Origin: Sphingopyxis sp. L1A2A
Lineage (GTDB): Bacteria; Pseudomonadota; Alphaproteobacteria; Sphingomonadales; Sphingomonadaceae
Reading direction: 5' to 3'
Assembly (NCBI RefSeq): GCF_005502465.1
Contig: NZ_SCOT01000004.1
Location: forward strand, 1 to 64,000
Length of the DNA: 64,000 bases
Under the pieces are notes generated by a model. That model did no database searches. It was not told the origin of the DNA and saw nothing but the letters and a program-made list of their open reading frames with translations. Position numbers and translations under genes: made by a program. Positions 63,816 through 64,000 of this stretch are shown in pieces. How positions within the stretch are numbered: position 1 is the stretch's first letter; each line of letters begins with the position of its first letter.

Positions 63816-64000
63816 ATGGTGGGCGTGACCGAGCTGGGTTATCTAGGCTTGTCGGTATCTGATCTGGATGCATGGAAGAGCTTCGCGTGCGGCGTCGGCG
63901 GCATGGAATATGTCGATGAAGGCGAAGGCGACCGCGCGTATCTGCGAATGGACAAATGGCATCACCGCATCACGCTGCATGCTGATGGCGGTGACGATCT
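63816..64000 (+). CDS. Extradiol dioxygenase, N-terminal part (cut by window edge)
   Basis: The first 61 codons of a type I extradiol dioxygenase (BphC/HsaC-like): VTELGYLGLSVSDLDAWKSFA followed by YLRMDKWHHRITLH, the typical non-catalytic first domain. The gene runs beyond the window. GGGAGTG precedes the ATG at 63816. It would open a dihydroxylated ring such as a 2,3-dihydroxybiaryl. It is divergent from the BenA-like gene and shares the palindromic promoter. A complete sequence is needed to tell its subgroup. Confidence 0.88.
   Translation, partial: MVGVTELGYLGLSVSDLDAWKSFACGVGGMEYVDEGEGDRAYLRMDKWHHRITLHADGGDD

Overview
The window looks like chromosomal DNA of a high-GC alphaproteobacterium of the Sphingomonadales, Sphingopyxis-like. 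The reasons are the carotenoid genes crtY-crtI-crtB, many short GC-rich palindromic repeats, tight operons with 4-bp stop/start overlaps, and alphaproteobacterial housekeeping proteins such as an ATP12 chaperone. The genus is not proven by what I can see.

Region 1 (about 1-28.7 kb) is core genome. It holds aconitase, small membrane proteins, a secreted amidohydrolase, tRNA-Val(TAC), a periplasmic protein, a MarR-like regulator, a nuclease, a run crcB / RluA-type pseudouridine synthase / PaiB-like / small membrane protein / ATP12 chaperone, and a leftward operon of CoA ligase, HCCA-isomerase-like protein and crotonase. After an atypical response regulator and a second CoA ligase comes a leftward chain of seven overlapping genes: crtY, crtI, a small unknown protein, a LOG-family protein, crtB, pnuC and a NadR-like kinase. 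Then follow a sterol-desaturase-family hydroxylase, a DUF2141 protein, lnt, metK, a secreted unknown and trmB.

Region 2 (about 28.7 kb to the window end) reads as an integrated catabolic island. A P4-type tyrosine recombinase lies directly after trmB, base composition drops across roughly 28.7-34.5 kb, and nearly everything beyond encodes aromatic catabolism. First come a GntR regulator, a class III CoA-transferase, a DMT exporter/importer and an IclR regulator. A leftward operon (42779 to 34988) encodes a UbiX-like flavin prenyltransferase, an undescribed Tat-signal-like protein, a vanillyl-alcohol-oxidase-family flavoprotein, an aldehyde dehydrogenase, a UbiD-type decarboxylase with its small D subunit, a second VAO-like protein that has lost its FAD-contact loops, and a c-type cytochrome. 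Together they suggest oxidation of a para-alkylphenol or aryl alcohol to aldehyde, then acid, then decarboxylation.

Next come an HpaI-like aldolase and HpaH-like hydratase, a meta-cleavage-product hydrolase, a TphA2-like Rieske oxygenase (alpha, beta) with a NahE-like hydratase-aldolase, and a BenD-like dehydrogenase. A long leftward array (63568 to 49242) holds a BenAB-like oxygenase, a PdxA/TphB-like dehydrogenase, a GST, the complete catechol meta pathway (C23O, both the hydrolytic and dehydrogenase/tautomerase/decarboxylase branches, hydratase, aldolase, acylating acetaldehyde dehydrogenase), an XylT-like ferredoxin, an aldehyde dehydrogenase and a ferredoxin reductase. A second extradiol dioxygenase is cut by the right edge. 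The endpoint is pyruvate and acetyl-CoA.

Most promoters of the island carry a TTGCACAA / CATTGTGCAATG palindrome, pointing to one regulon probably controlled by the local IclR or GntR protein. No stretch over 300 bases lacks a gene.
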